A stretch of DNA of 64,000 nucleotides from assembly GCF_041927875.1 (NCBI RefSeq), contig NZ_JBHFHN010000002.1; one strand, 5' to 3'. Positions 63,327-64,000 of this stretch are shown here, in pieces; position 1 is the stretch's first letter, and each line of letters starts with the position of its first letter. The position numbers and the translations under genes are program-made. The notes below the pieces were generated by a model, which was given only the letters and a program-made list of their open reading frames with translations, was not told the origin of the DNA and ran no database searches. The stretch is from Paracoccus sp041927875. Lineage in GTDB: Bacteria > Pseudomonadota > Alphaproteobacteria > Rhodobacterales > Rhodobacteraceae.

Positions 63327-64000
63327 TTACTTCACGGTGATGCGGCCGTCAGTGACCGGCTTGAAGCCCGGCCCTTGCGCGGCCAGATAATCGGCCAGCA
63401 CCTCGGCCAGATCGGGACCGAAGTCATAGGCATTCTTGCCCGCCGTCTCGAAGATGTCATAGCCGTCGCCGCCGCCGCGCATGTAATTGTTGCTGACCAC
63501 GCCATAGGTCGCCGCGGGGTCGATCGGCGCGAAGCCGTCGCCATCGCGCACCTTCACATCGCTGATCCGCGCCCCCGCCGGGGCCTTGGCGTCAAAGGCG
63601 AATGTCAGCCCGGCAACCTGCGGGAACCTGCCTGCGCCTTCCTCCACCTGGCTGACGCCGTTTTCCAACGCCGTGATCACCTCGGCGCCGGTCAACTGGA
63701 ACGTCGCCAGCGTGTTCTGGAACGGCAGCACGCTGTAGATCTCACCCATCGTGACCGGGCCTTGGTCGATCGCGGCACGCAGGCCGCCGCCGTTCTGGAT
63801 GGCGATCTGGATGCCTTGCGGGCGAACGCGATCCAGCATCGCCTCGGCCACCAGATTGCCCATCTCGCATTCGCGGGCGCGGCAGGTGTCGCGGTCGGCC
63901 CCGATCGGCGCGGCGGTTTCGGCCACAACCTTGTTGCGCAATTCCTCGATCGGCTTGGCCATTTCGGTGATGCGGGCGGCCAGCTTGGGGTCGGGCGTCA
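63327..64000 (-). CDS. 5'-nucleotidase/UshA family protein, C-terminal domain (partial)
   Basis: The frame is open to the window edge, so the N-terminal metallophosphatase domain lies beyond it. The visible 223 residues form the substrate-binding domain: ECEMGNLVAEAMLDRVRP, QNGGGLRAAIDQGPVTMGEI, SVLPFQNTLATFQLTGAEV and VVSNNYMRGGGDGYDIF. This domain recognises the nucleoside in periplasmic 5'-nucleotidases and 2',3'-cyclic phosphodiesterases. The exact substrate cannot be read from this part. Confidence 0.93.
   Translation of the reverse strand, partial: TPDPKLAARITEMAKPIEELRNKVVAETAAPIGADRDTCRARECEMGNLVAEAMLDRVRPQGIQIAIQNGGGLRAAIDQGPVTMGEIYSVLPFQNTLATFQLTGAEVITALENGVSQVEEGAGRFPQVAGLTFAFDAKAPAGARISDVKVRDGDGFAPIDPAATYGVVSNNYMRGGGDGYDIFETAGKNAYDFGPDLAEVLADYLAAQGPGFKPVTDGRITVK

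Overview
The window reads as a stretch of chromosome from a GC-rich alphaproteobacterium of the Rhodobacteraceae, most likely Paracoccus or a close relative. That placement is an inference from gene content: a DUF1150-Hsp20 pair, a TIGR01459 HAD hydrolase, DUF1523 beside deoC, TauE/SafE followed by TIGR02186, a fused Sat-CysC, and an Lrp gene divergent from trxB. No rRNA, tRNA, CRISPR array, insertion sequence or prophage was seen. Nearly everything is core metabolism and housekeeping. The one accessory-looking gene is at the left edge.

Layout. 1-2.3 kb: the 3' part of an AAA_13-type ATPase that may be an RloC/PrrC-like tRNase, then a 369-bp gap with degenerate 33-bp tandem repeats and a strong hairpin. 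2.3-9.9 kb: murJ, an EF-hand protein next to an apparently inactive rhomboid, trpS, the sulfate-activation fusion, trxB and an Lrp regulator. 10-19.8 kb: DUF1150/hsp20 with a heat-shock-type promoter, purEK, Mn-type pyrophosphatase, HAD hydrolase, VOC protein, MaoC hydratase, ribF, and a translationally coupled YcgN-threonine aldolase-photolyase run. 19.7-24.4 kb: glpX, a Hint-domain protein with an AT-rich promoter region, and groESL under a CIRCE operator. 24.5-33.7 kb: TraB/GumN, DUF1345, Nudix, amine oxidoreductase, AhpD-like protein, GH25 lysozyme lipoprotein, a dimethylglycine/sarcosine dehydrogenase-like protein, and a DUF2946-PepSY pair. 33.7-43.5 kb: radA-cvpA-purF, zapA with a coiled-coil partner, tkt-DMT transporter-acyltransferase, and a DUF1223 protein. 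43.7-53 kb: acnA, a small lipoprotein, a YqeY-like protein, carA, a glycosyltransferase with an N-terminal MshEN domain, a trpB-like gene and bolA-grxD. 53-64 kb: the ALDH-deoC-DUF1523 operon, cyclase, M20 peptidase, TauE-TIGR02186, an EF-G paralogue behind an FNR-type box, and the end of a 5'-nucleotidase.

How the genes fit together. Purine synthesis (purE, purK, purF), carbamoyl phosphate (carA), sulfate activation, the TCA cycle (acnA), the Calvin/pentose phosphate pathway (tkt, glpX) and deoxynucleoside salvage (deoC plus ALDH) are spread among stress and redox genes (groESL, hsp20, trxB, bolA-grxD, radA, phr).

The most notable signals are regulatory or are changes inside known families. 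Several genes start 6-7 bases after a -10 box with no Shine-Dalgarno, which suggests leaderless mRNAs. A composite intergenic repeat (pyrimidine-rich core plus GC hairpin) recurs at gene ends. The rhomboid lacks Ser, His and Asn. The EF-G paralogue lacks the G3 histidine and sits behind an FNR-like site. The glycosyltransferase carries tandem motifs like those that bind c-di-GMP. No wholly new multi-gene system is evident. All family names come from reading protein motifs, not from database searches.
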